Made by a program: the position numbers and the translations under genes. The notes beneath the pieces are model-generated. The model was not told where the DNA came from. It saw only the letters and a program-made list of their open reading frames with translations, and searched no databases. This document shows, piece by piece, positions 21,332 through 31,469 of a stretch of 56,440 bases of DNA (its first letter is position 1; the number at the start of each line of letters is the position of its first letter). Where the stretch lies: positions 1 to 56,440 of the forward strand of contig JAUCBJ010000946.1 of NCBI GenBank assembly GCA_032718475.1, in the 5' to 3' direction. Source of the stretch: Nemertoderma westbladi (taxonomy: Eukaryota > Xenacoelomorpha > Nemertodermatida > Nemertodermatidae).

Positions 21332-22663
21332 CAGTGGCGGAGATCTGTATTTGATAGTGGGGGGGACAGAAAGAGAATGAACGTTTTTTTACTAACTTGA
21401 ATTTACAGGGGGTGGGGGGGGGGGGGGTGGTGTGGTAGCTAATGATCACAAATACAACTACTTCTCATTGTGATGTTTCCGCTGCCTAAAATTTAATGAA
21501 AAGTTTAGGAATGAACAATCCAAATTCTTTAAAAAAAAGTCACCACGATAGCACTTTAGCGGCCAAATGGCCTATTTGCCAAAAAGGGTAGGCCTACTTC
21601 TTGAACAATATCTGAATATTGCTGTTATTGAGTTCAAATTTAGTGAATCGGTTTATTTCATGGTTGCATCCAATCCAATGCTATCGAGCAATTATGGCAG
21701 AAATTTAGCTGTGGGCATTTTATAAACAAAAAGGCCCCAAAAAGGGCCGTTTTGGGGCCTTTTCGCTCTCAAATGGCCCCGTGAAGCATTTTTAGCTAAA
21801 ATTGCTTGATAGCCATAGAGACAAGCATATTTTGAAGCTCTGTTCCAAATTTCAACTAATTTCATTAACTGATTTCGAGAAATATAGTTTTTCAAGAAAA
21901 AAATACATTCTCTGCGATGGGTATAATAAAGTTTAAGAAAATGCAAAGTTTACCTTTAATTTAGATAATATCTTCTTTCTTTGTTCGACTATGACTTTGT
22001 CAAATAATTTTTTATCATTTCGTTTGAAATTCAACTAAATTTTTTATCATAGCTAAAAATATACTGTAACATATAGGCCTACAGCATGTATATATACAGT
22101 ATATTGCAGCATTTATATGTAGCATATTTATACTGTACAACCATTTGCCAATTTTATTAATTTATATCTGCACCTTGGGAACCTTTTTGGTGAAAAGGGC
22201 CTTATTCGATTGAAATTAGCGTCCTGCTCGAAGGCCTCTCAAAAAAAGACTAGCTCTTACATTTTGGCTAATAACTTGAGTTTGAGAAAAGATATACAGG
22301 TATGAGAAAGCTGCTTGCAAACTTGAAATCGCATTAATAGCGTTGAAAACATATCCAAATACATTTACTATTTAAATGTGGTTAGAATGTCATTATTATA
22401 CAAATAATACAGGTCTTTCATTTTTGGAAGTCCAATTTTACAATGTAAAATGTATTTTGTGTATTGCAAAATGTATTGTATTTTTATGTAGGTATATACT
22501 GCGATAATTAATTTTAACCAATATTTAATGGATCAATGGGTCTCATTGATGGACTGAATGAAAAACCTATCTTTACTAATTTTGGAGGGGACATTATCAC
22601 CGATTCTAAAAAGTGGGGGGGACAATGACCCCCTCCCCCCCCCCCCCAGGATTTCCGCCACTG
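21332..22663 (+). mobile_element. Non-autonomous hAT element, 1.33 kb
   Basis: A perfect 8-bp target duplication GTCACAGG flanks it (21324-21331, 22664-22671). The inverted termini are CAGTGGCGGAGATC on the left and the complement of GGATTTCCGCCACTG on the right. Subterminal G-runs and C-runs mirror each other. The 8-bp duplication and CAGTGG-type ends indicate hAT. No transposase is visible. A perfect 14-bp hairpin lies at 21729-21763. It sits inside a Penelope-like fragment whose frame resumes exactly across it. Confidence 0.85.
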
Positions 22664-22735
22664 GTCACAGGAAATAGAATGGTCAAAAATAGCGGAATCT
22701 TTTGGGACAGAGAACCTACCCGTCTTACCTGTTCT
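22664..22735 (-). mobile_element. Penelope-like fragment, upstream part
   Basis: The minus strand reads GKTGRFSVPKDSAIFDHSIS and joins the 21169-21331 fragment in frame once the hAT element and one copy of its duplication are removed. It ends at about 22736, where plus-strand gypsy sequence begins. Confidence 0.6.
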
Positions 22736-22882
22736 ATTTTCAATAAACAAACCATTGACCGCATTGAGAACAAACGTTTACAAACAGTGCGTAGTCGTTT
22801 TTCTCACTTTAGCTTCACAGTGGAATGGACCAAAGGGAAACGGATTCTCGCAGCAGACGCCCTTTCCCGCTATCCAGTGTGA
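22736..22882 (+). pseudogene. Ty3/gypsy RNase H tail fragment
   Basis: The plus strand encodes IFNKQTIDRIENKRLQTVRS followed by FTVEWTKGKRILAADALSRY and a stop. ADALSR is the signature of the C-terminus of gypsy RNase H. It lies head-to-head with the minus-strand gag-protease fragment that begins at 22885, so the copy is inverted or scrambled. Confidence 0.8.
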
Positions 22883-22884
22883 GT

Positions 22885-23500
22885 AGATCCGGAAGGGAAT
22901 CGCCGTAATGTTGGCACCGGAATCTGGGAGGAACTGGAGTTCGGTGATTCCGAAACTGGGGTTCTTAGTGACCTGGAATCCCAGTGTCACCGTCTCGAGG
23001 GACTCTAACTGTTCAATGGAGGAGACGGTGGGGGCGTCGTAAAGTTCGGGACCGGCGAGGATCGACCAGATCTCGGCGGCGTTGGTCGACCGATCGTCGT
23101 CGTAATCGGTGGCGGGCCCGTCGGCTGCGTTGGTCTGGGGGCGGCGGGGGCACGTCCGATTGTAGTGCCCGACTGTGTTGCAGTGGCAACAGCGGGCATC
23201 GGCGCCGGGGCAACGGGCTCCCGCATTGTGTGGGGGGAACCCGCACTGCGGGCAGCGGGTGGGTGGTTGATCGCGGCGGGGCCTGGGCCGGCGGCTGCGT
23301 TGCGCCGTCGCTCTGGCAGCCGAGGGCGCCGTGGGAGCGGTTGCGGGGGCCCCGCTCCACGACATCGAGGCGGCGTCCTTGCGGGCAGTCCAGACAGTCT
23401 GCGCGAGGCGGAGGGCATCCGTGATGTAGCTGTCTGGAGGCAGGCGGAGCGGGCCGATGTGGGGACGCGGGAGACGACCTGGAACGGGTCCGGGGAAAAG
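22885..23500 (-). pseudogene. Ty3/gypsy gag zinc knuckle and protease fragment
   Basis: The minus strand encodes an Arg/Pro-rich stretch, a CxxC-type knuckle (CPQCGFPPHNAGARCPG, then CCHCNTVGHYNRTC) and a retropepsin active site (FLPDSGANITAIP). The region is strikingly GC-rich compared with its AT-rich surroundings. It is flanked by RNase H sequence in the other orientation and by RT sequence on the wrong side, so it is a rearranged remnant, not a usable gene. Confidence 0.75.
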
Positions 23501-23676
23501 TAGGCGGGTCGGACGGTGTGGCGGTTCAACTCCCGGAGGTCGACAGTAATCCGGACGGAGTTGGGGTCGCTCTTCTTCCTAGTAACGACCATGGGGCTGA
23601 GCCACGCGCTGGGACTGTAAGATATTAGCAACTCTAACATTATTAAATCTAACCCATCGACGGACACGGCGGACAA
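23500..23676 (-). pseudogene. Ty3/gypsy reverse transcriptase N-terminal fragment
   Basis: The minus strand encodes SPSAWLSPMVVTRKKSDPNS and VRITVDLRELNRHTVRP, the first RT motif block of gypsy elements. Here it lies 5' of the gag-protease piece in the minus-strand sense, the reverse of normal order. Confidence 0.8.
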
Positions 23677-25703
23677 AAATCCGTCATTTTTTCGACAATT
23701 TTAAAATTTTTTTGAAAGGCGCTCTACAGTGGCTCGAAAAAACCCTAGGTTATTGCTTAGCCGACGCCGGGATACGATAGAAGGGATTAATTAGTGAATT
23801 CGTTTTTTTTTTCAGAAAAGATTGACACGCCTTTTTTCCGAAAATGTCCCTCAAAGTTGAAAAAACGGACAAAATGACTTTGCGGGATCCGCTATAACTC
23901 GGCTAATATTAATCGTACGGGGACGAAAGTAACGCGGTTGGAAAGGGGAAGAGTGGTACTACCTTCGTATCGAATGGGGGTAAGATATTTATTAAAATTT
24001 CGGGTGGAAAAAGGGGCTGTAAATTTAATGCGAAGAGACAGTAACAATACCTGCAATATCCTACTGTAAAGTTTGTGAATCAAATCATAAATCCGACCTT
24101 CTCACCAAAACAGTAAACTCCAAGTAAGCGAATATATTGCAGTATTGGTCCCTTATAACCGGTGAGGCAGAAAACAGTCTACGAACGGACAAACTTCGAT
24201 AAAACAAAACCCCGCGCAGCGAATCCTAAAATCAGGCTGACTCACTGACGGACTAAGGGGCTCGTATACTTTGCCGCGGTGTGATTTATATTGTTGGGCG
24301 AAAGGGACGCTAGCTAGGTGCAGAGATTTGGAGATGTCTAACTAGCGGGCAAAGCGCAGTACGGACAAAAGTTAATTTTATATATTTTGAGGTGTAAATA
24401 ATTTCTAACGCGCGTGTGTTAATTCTGAACCGTCAAGATCAGTTTTGCTCCTTCATATATATAATTACTGGGTACGGTGTGCATTTTGCAAATGTTCTAA
24501 TTTTATAACTTGTAGGTCCAATACTCACGAATGACAAGGCTCCTTCCCCTCTTGCGTATTTCCAGGACTCAAATTCAGGCATAAGGTTAATGCTACGCCC
24601 GGAATTCGGCAATTTTAATTTACCAGGTCCCTAATACTAAGAAGAAATGTGTTAGTTTACTACAGTAGGCGTACAGTTACTAATAGCTAGCCTGGCGTCC
24701 TATCTAGAATTTTGGTTACCTAGGTGGGCTTGGTAACTTCCTATCAGGATGTCGGCGGGGACACGGTAGATGTTAGTATCCCTAATTAGCCTCAATTTAT
24801 TTGCGCCTAGTCGTAAACTGCCCTACCGCCTGAACGGTACAATCCCAATTCAGGTGAAACACAGCAACCCTCCTAGCCTACAAGTTCTAATGCAATGGAC
24901 ACCGTTGTACTACAAATAGTCGCAGACGCACCTGCACTTAGCAAGAGTTAGGCGTACAGTTTGCTGCACCCTACCAATTGGTATGCTTTGTACCGGTGTG
25001 CCTACGTCCTATCTGCGTACTAGTATCTCTGCCTGCTCTCCCCTCCCCCGTAGGAATATGAAGGTCTACTGCGGTTTTTCCTGAATTAAAACAGTACAGT
25101 CCCTAGATGTAATTTTAGGCGTACAGCGTGTCACTACCTCTACCTTTGATCTTTGGTCTTACCTTAGGTAGCGAGGCATCGAACGCTGTCTAACCTTTCA
25201 GGCGATGGGCGAATAACTAAGATGATATTGCGGGTTGTCTCCTGTCTACATTCCTTAGATGTTCCCGTTCATCGCTGTAGCCCGATTTCTAGCCTGCCAT
25301 CCTGTCCCTTAGTTGGGTTCACCGTGGTGAAGCATAATAAAACAGATAGCGGTAATTCCGATTTTATTGCAGACAATACTAATACAAAATGTAATCTGAA
25401 ATAACTAATAACAGAATAAACTAACTAATTTAGATAGAATGCACTGAGAGAGATTGTGTAAGTGAAGTAATTAATGAACGAAACTGCACCTTTTATAGCA
25501 AATTTGTGCTGCAAACAATCGAGAACATTCCATGAATTATATTGGATTTTAAAGATAACTATTGGTCCAGCAAACACATATCTGACACGACATTGGTTAC
25601 AATCTAATAACTACAGTCTCATTGGTTAATCTTACTTCGAGCAAATGCAATTAATTTGTAGCGGTCAATTTAAATGAGTTGAAATTCTGCACAAAAAATA
25701 ATT
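23677..25703. other. No gene recognised
   Basis: No ORF with a recognisable domain lies on either strand. The 23.68-24.1 kb part shares short blocks (atcgaatgggggta, ctacgttcc/ctaccttcg) with about 26.02-26.06 kb, suggesting a common diverged repeat. The 24.5-25.3 kb part could be an LTR or untranslated part of the scrambled gypsy copy, but I found no partner LTR. Confidence 0.35.
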
Positions 25704-25778
25704 CGCACCTACTAGGATTCGAACTCAATACACACTACATATAATTTCCAACGCTCTACCGACTGAGCTACTGAACCA
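25704..25778 (-). repeat. tRNA-like sequence (SINE head or tRNA pseudogene)
   Basis: On the minus strand an excellent pol III A box (TAGCTCAGTCGGTAGAGCG) is followed at tRNA spacing by a B box (GAGTTCGAATCCTAG). The acceptor ends do not pair, position 33 is not T, and the T stem has mismatches, so a functional tRNA is unlikely. A tRNA-derived SINE head or pseudogene fits better. Confidence 0.6.
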
Positions 25779-26753
25779 CTTGACTAATCATCGTACAAAT
25801 AGATATAGCAAATACAAATGAGAACTTAATGTAATCTTTTAACAAAGTTAATTCGAATAAAATAAAATTTTGAAAATCCACGGCGTTTAGAGAATATAAT
25901 TCTATAAAATTTGTACGTTTTTGTCCGTCTTTTTTGGAAAACTTATTTCCGAAATGTTTAATTCGACAACGCGGGTAGGAATCCACTAATTCTTTTATGA
26001 AACTCGTAGAAGACCATTGGTGCTACGTTCCTATCCTATCGAATGGGGGTACAAAAAATATGTCGGCAATAGGGGCCAAAAAGGGCCAGAATTTGTAAAG
26101 TAGTTTTTATCGAATAATTTTTTATTTTTAACTTTAGTTGGTTAAGGTACATTCTATACAGTCAATATCCATACGGGGAATTCAAATATGCTATCGGTTT
26201 TGCTCCAAGGATGATATTAAAAAAATGAGGGCCAAAATTATAATTTCGCGCTTCAAACTTGCTTCGCGGGAAATCGTCTAGCTCGAAAACTACTTAACTT
26301 ACGGGAGATTTGTTTACACAGACTTATAGTGCGTTAAATTATCTATCTAACAGCGTTAATCACAGCGCCGGAGGTATTATAAAACTGGAGCGGCAGGCGA
26401 TCGTGTGAAATATAATATTTATAAAAAGGGACGAAAATTTTTGTTTTTAACAAATCGCTATTCCATTATAATTTAGCGTATTGCGCCAAAAGTACCTGTA
26501 AAAAGTATCAAATTAACTCCGCTATCTTTTATCTTAACATATATAATTTTAAGGGTCGAAAAATATCGCGTTATTTTGGCCCTTTTTTTTATTTTTTTGG
26601 GGCCAAAAATAACCCCTTCTCAAAAGATTAAGAAAAAAATTACGGCAAAGAATATACCAATTTTATTGAATTTGGACCACCAGAACCGAAGTTAGAGCGA
26701 TTTTAGTGAAAAAATAAAAATAATTTTTTTTGCAAAAAAATTAAGAATGGTCA
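25779..26753. other. No gene recognised
   Basis: AT-rich sequence without a recognisable coding domain. Near 26.55-26.65 kb, ggggccaaaaataacccct resembles the low-complexity style of the neighbouring repeats. Confidence 0.35.
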
Positions 26754-26819
26754 GGTCAATATTGGATTTCGAACCCGCGAACTTAGGTTTCATTAACGTA
26801 ACCACTAGACTATGTGACC
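26754..26819 (-). repeat. Second tRNA-like sequence
   Basis: The minus strand shows ATAGTCTAGTGGTTACG (A box) and GCGGGTTCGAAATCC (B box). Five of seven acceptor pairs can form (ggtca with tgacc), but the anticodon arm is poor. It lies about 1 kb from the first tRNA-like sequence, on the same strand, but the two differ in sequence. A tRNA-derived SINE or pseudogene is likely. Confidence 0.55.
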
Positions 26820-28306
26820 AAGAGAATTTGAAATTTTCGAGTGACTATTTTTAAACATAAATAACTTCGGTTCTACAGGGCCGTTTGATCTGAAACTTTT
26901 TTCATTGGATAGAGGATAGATTGTAGTGTGTGAAATAGGATACAACTTGGGAAAATACGCATGTGCACTTAGTGCAAAATGCACTTACATAGTGAATATT
27001 TTTTCGATATTTCAAACACTGTTATTTCCAGTTCTATTCATCGTAGAATGTTATTTTTTGGATTAAAATGTAGTTTGGAATGATTTCTAACTATAATCGT
27101 AACATTTGTTTAACTTTTTATGTCTATAAAGTGACTTAAAATGTCCATGAATATGGTCCAAAATCGCAAATCCAGATTTATTAAATTGGATTTTTGACAC
27201 TTTTAGCGACTGACACTTGATCATACACCATCGTAGATCGGTAGAGGATAAACATAAGTTTGTTAAATAAGAGCCACCATTACGATCTGCTAAAGTGCAT
27301 TTGTACAAATAAGTGTGCAAAAGTGCAAATTTTTTAATAAGGTCAAATTATATAGTATTGGGTTATTTTCTTTGCAGATACTTTATTTTCATATTAATAT
27401 ATTGTTTGAACCTTACTGAGCGCATTAGGGGATATGCGTACAAATAACCGGCCCTTATGAGGCTTCGATTGGGTAAATTAATAAAACATAAGGTTGTATA
27501 GTATAATATTCTAAAAACCAGTGTGATATTAAATGCACTTTAAATAATAAATAGAAATCAAATAACAATTGGACCACACAATTAAAAACTCGCACAATTT
27601 TGTACTTATTATATCGCTTCAAATTAATTCAACAGTGGATATTTGGGGGAAGGGGGAAGTTACAGTGTGCATTCGGGGGAAGTTTGGTGAACTGCATTTA
27701 TGCAGTGAATCCAAACTTCCCCCTTTGATATATCATATACTTAAGACATGCTAGGGTGACGGGGAAATATTTGTTACTGTCACACTTTGCTTCCATTTAT
27801 CCTATCCTTTATTATTACCCCAGTCAGATAAGAGATAATAAATCAGTAAAAACTAAACTAAACTGTCTTTCATGCAAACAAATTTCTAACTAAAGACGGG
27901 TGAATGACCATGACCATGGAAATAATTTTAAATATAATTGTATATCAACTATTTGGGGAGGCTTCCAAGTTAAACCCGAAAACAATTATTTTGTTACATA
28001 TATAGTAAATAACGTTGTATGTTCTTCTTCCTCTCATAATAAAATATAAATGAAATATCTCTGATCGCTATGCCCTGTAACATTTCGCAACCAAAATATT
28101 TAAGTGTGAAAAGTGTAGGCCTACCACACCCCGCCCAAACAACCGCAAACGCATAGCCAACAAATTTAACAAAAGGTTACATACATGTTGGGTTCATGAC
28201 GAGATGAGTGAAAATTGATCGCGTAATATAAAGTAAAAAATTAAGAGACGGGCTGGCTCTCCTCCACTTTCTTACCTAATGGATATGTTGTTGTAATAAT
28301 CTAATA
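26820..28306. other. No gene recognised; contains one strong hairpin
   Basis: Short open frames without domains. The notable element is the perfect inverted repeat at 27675-27723, listed separately. Confidence 0.4.
27675..27723. repeat. Perfect inverted repeat (hairpin)
   Basis: A 13-bp arm GGGGGAAGTTTGG pairs with CCAAACTTCCCCC, and an inner CTGCAT/ATGCAG pair closes the loop. A shorter echo of the arm (gggggaaggggg) lies just upstream at about 27645. It could be a folded small-RNA precursor or the core of a tiny inverted-repeat element. Confidence 0.75.
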
Positions 28307-28507
28307 TTGGGGCGGCTTTCTCTCGTTACTGCGGCAATGGAGGATGATAATTACCAGGAACTCATTACCTCAATTAAGGAACATACAATATCAGTATCAG
28401 CTAATGAATATGTAAGACTTTTTCGCCACTGTTCCAATGAAATGTCTCTAGGCACAAATGATAACTTCATAAATAAATTACACAAATTATATTTTATTAT
28501 TAATTAA
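28307..28507 (+). other. Short open frame, unidentified
   Basis: An open frame contains an ATG in fair context (ggcaATGGAGG, about 28337) giving MEDDNYQELITSIKEHTISV and ending YFIIN. A possible splice donor (AATAT|GTAAGA) lies inside it at about 28410. It points into the 3' end of the minus-strand PRDM9-like gene. I see no known domain. It could be an exon of an unknown gene, a retrocopy or chance. Confidence 0.2.
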
Positions 28508-28537
28508 TTATTGATACTAAATTAAATAAGTTATACA

Positions 28538-30162
28538 TTAGTTATAAATTAATATTCTAAAAGAGCAGCTGAACGGTTTCTCACCAGAGTGAGTGCGTTG
28601 GTGGGTCGTTAGATTGGACTGTTGGCTGAAAGCTTTACTACATGTAGAACAGCTGAACGGTTTCTCACCAGAGTGAGTGCGTTGGTGGGTTGTTAGACTG
28701 GACTGTTGGCTGAAAGCTTTACTACATGTAGAGCAGCTGAACGGTTTCTCACCAGAGTGAACCCGTTCGTGCTCCATTAGTTGGGATTTACATCCAAACA
28801 CTTTCCCACAGGAACTACATCCCAAACTATCAACAGGTTTATCTGAACTGGAACGTTCCTTGGGACCAGTAGGAACGTTGGAACCCGAACCTGTTGGAGT
28901 AGAACCGGGTTCCTTGTGTTTCCGTTTTAAATGGGAAACGAGAAAAGATTCCACGGTGTAGACGACGTCGCAATGTTCGCACGGGAATTTATGTAAACTC
29001 TTATCGTGAACTAAATCTAATCTCCTTCTCTCAGCACATCCACCTCGACTACCCTGGTGTCTAAGAATTGCCTCCTGATTATCGGACCGGTAACTGCTAC
29101 ACCCGGTACACAGAATCATCCCGTCTTCCAAAACTTTCATCCCCAATTTCTTATCCTTCGGTTGTTTGGTAATTAATCCCAATTCCTCCGCGTATTCCGT
29201 TCCGTACCAAACAAGGAGTTCCGTACCGGCTGCAACTGGTTTACAGACCCGATAATACATATCCTCTCTGAACTGGAGAGCACAAACAGTTTGTTCCTCC
29301 TCCCATTTGGCGCAGTTTACGAAGCGCATCCAATTAGACTTGTACTCCCATCTCCCGCTGACAGTAAATAATTTACCCACATCGTCCAACATCAACCAGC
29401 TGTAACCGTCAGACTTGCCGGGATTAGGTTTACCAGGTTTCCTCTCTCCGCCATAAGGGCGAAATAATGTTCCCGGATTCAAGTCGACCTTTGTAAACAC
29501 TCCTTTATTATGAATCGGAGATTTCTTTATCTCCAAACACGAGGGAATTGTTCTGCTGCCCCGGTTCCTTCCTCCATGAGTGGTTTCGGTATTCGGTACG
29601 AAGTTAAACTCCCCGTGTACCGGACACTGTAAGTCACTATATTCCTCGCCGCAATGGTCGCAGAAAATAAAGTTATTGAAGGATTTTATTGGGCAGTTGC
29701 GGTTGGCGTAATCGACCTCCTTTCTGGGTCGTAACCCACATCGGGGTTCGAAAGGAGCCGTCGATTTAGGAGAGACGATGACATTTAAATCCGACTCAAC
29801 TGTAGAAGAACCCGAAATCTCTTCAACTATTTCTTCTCCCTCGGCTACTGAGGCCGGACTTCCCCCACTAGAAGTCCTTCCCGCTCCGGAACCAACGCGT
29901 CCCAAACTGTTAGCGAGTTTATCGTTAACCGATTCCTCGGCACTCGGTACAGATGGACCAACAGTATCCGAGTGTCTACCGGAACTGACGTCATCCAACA
30001 GATCGATCGCTGTATCAGATCGATTCACATCGGGAATACATTCCAGCTGTCCTTTTATTTCCTCAATGGAATCAGTTGTAACGATAAACGATGGCGAATT
30101 AACACCTCCTGTTTCCCTGATAATATCGGTCGGAGATAAAGTTACTAAGTTCCCTTCTGTGG
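28538..30162 (-). CDS. PRDM9: PRDM9-like gene, exon with SET domain and zinc fingers
   Basis: PRDM9 is a meiotic histone H3 lysine-4 methyltransferase that binds DNA through a C2H2 array to place recombination hotspots. Counting from codon 30028: an SSXRD-like GLRPRKEVDY near residue 98; a knuckle C123-C126-C135-H138; a PR/SET domain at about 162-284 with NWMRFVNCA and LLVWYGTEYAEELG; a lone finger (FPCEHC...H) at 348-371; and fingers at 402-424, 430-452 and 458-480, then a fourth cut off after FSCS by unrelated AT-rich sequence and a stop. Tyrosines matching those considered catalytic in vertebrate PRDM9 (RPYGG, MYYRV, VWYGT) are present. The exon start is placed at a CTTTCAG acceptor (30163), phase 1, which fits the KRAB exon donor. 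Exon joining is inferred. The short array may be a real truncation or an assembly collapse. Confidence 0.85.
28571..28738 (-). repeat. 84-bp zinc-finger minisatellite, two near-identical units
   Basis: Two consecutive 84-bp units encode C2H2 fingers with identical linkers (HSGEKPF). They differ at about four nucleotides. The protein difference is QQSSLTTH versus QQSNLTTH, which falls at helix position 3, a DNA-contact residue. Homogenised units that diverge at contact positions are the hallmark of PRDM9 arrays. Confidence 0.88.
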
Positions 30163-30400
30163 CTGAAAGCGGCCATGTTTAATGAATTACTAATTTTATA
30201 GAAGTTTTAATTGGTTATTAATATTGTCATATATTCAAATTCTTATTCATAGATATATTGATTGATTGAATGAATATTTATGATGCAAAATATACCAAAT
30301 CTCTAGAAGTTTCAAACTTGGTATTATCATGCCGTGTTAATAAAAGTTAGTGTAATCGCCCACTCTGAGCAAGCAGTTAGTTTCATTTAGGCTATTAACC

Positions 30401-31081
30401 CTAGCTGGCCCGGGCTAATTTACTACCCGGTACGTAGGCTACTGTATAATTGGCCCGTGGGGGGGGGGGGGGGGGGGAGGTCATTTTAGACAATTTTTAA
30501 ATCTTTGTCTCAAAAATTCCAATTTTGAAGGTATAAGGGTTTTCAAGATCGTTGATCACGATAATGCTAAAAATATTTTCTGGCGATTCAACCATCATTG
30601 TTAGTGCTATTTTGGTCCCCCAGGATGAAAAGTACAAGTTAATAAATGTCAAACTAAAAAATGTTGTGTTTGGTTTGATAATTCTGAACGTATACGGGTT
30701 TTCGAGGTCGTTAATCACGATAAAACTAGTTATAAATATTGCTGGTAAATGAAAACCAAATTTTGGTTCCATTCTGGTGCCCCAGAACGAAAAGTACAAG
30801 TAGTAAAAAATAGCAAACTGTTAAATTTCGCCTTTGGTTTGGTAATTCTGAAGCTATACAGGTGTTCAAGGTCGCTGATCACGATAGAACTCGTTAAAAA
30901 TCATTCGAGGTAACGCAACAATCGTTTTGTTGTCCTCGTCTGGTATTATTATATATTTTTTATTATTATATATTATTATTATATTGTTGCATGAATTCAG
31001 ATTCCCAACTGCGTTTGTTTCAGAGTTATAACAAAAAAAATCACCCCCCCCCCCCACCCTCTCCTCCGGGGTTTAATAAGG
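30401..31081 (+). mobile_element. piggyBac-like non-autonomous element, 681 bp
   Basis: It is bounded by TTAA (30397-30400 and 31082-31085). The left end is CCCTAGCTGGCCCGGG. The right end, read on the opposite strand, is CCTTATTAAACCCCGG, close to the left end of the 39442 element. Subterminal G-run (about 30459) and C-run (about 31044) mirror each other. Internal units recur about every 162 bp (the tagtgctattttggtcccc and tggttccattctggtgcccc blocks). No transposase. Confidence 0.75.
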
Positions 31082-31469
31082 TTAATGTCAACAAAAGTTA
31101 TGATAAATGAGTAACTGAAAATTTAAACAAAAAAAATATTCAGAACCAAATTTGAAAAAAATTAGTTTCACAATAAAATTATCCGAACACCAAAATGAAT
31201 TGTTCAACATTAAAAACAATAACCCGAAATAAACAAATAAATAGACCCCAAAACAAGTATCCTATCAAAAATGAATGACAAACACCCAAAATAAATACAA
31301 ATTTTCTCCAAATTAAATTCATATCGAGAAAAATCATTTTGAAATTACCAATTGAGGGAAAGGAACAGTTTATATAGGTTGTACTTTCTAACAAAAATAA
31401 TAAACGAATATCATTAAAAGTTAATAAAAATTAGTCGGTTACAGTGTCAGCATACTACAATATATAAAT

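Noticed and set aside
22984-23503. Arg/Gly-rich plus-strand open frames
   Set aside because: They are opposite-strand shadows of the GC-rich gypsy gag-protease fragment, which has recognisable zinc-knuckle and DSG motifs.
25704-26819. Two functional tRNA genes
   Set aside because: A and B boxes are good but acceptor, anticodon and T stems do not pair properly and position 33 is not T in the first.
29778-30182. 134-codon plus-strand open frame
   Set aside because: It is antisense to the N-terminal part of the SET exon and lacks any domain.
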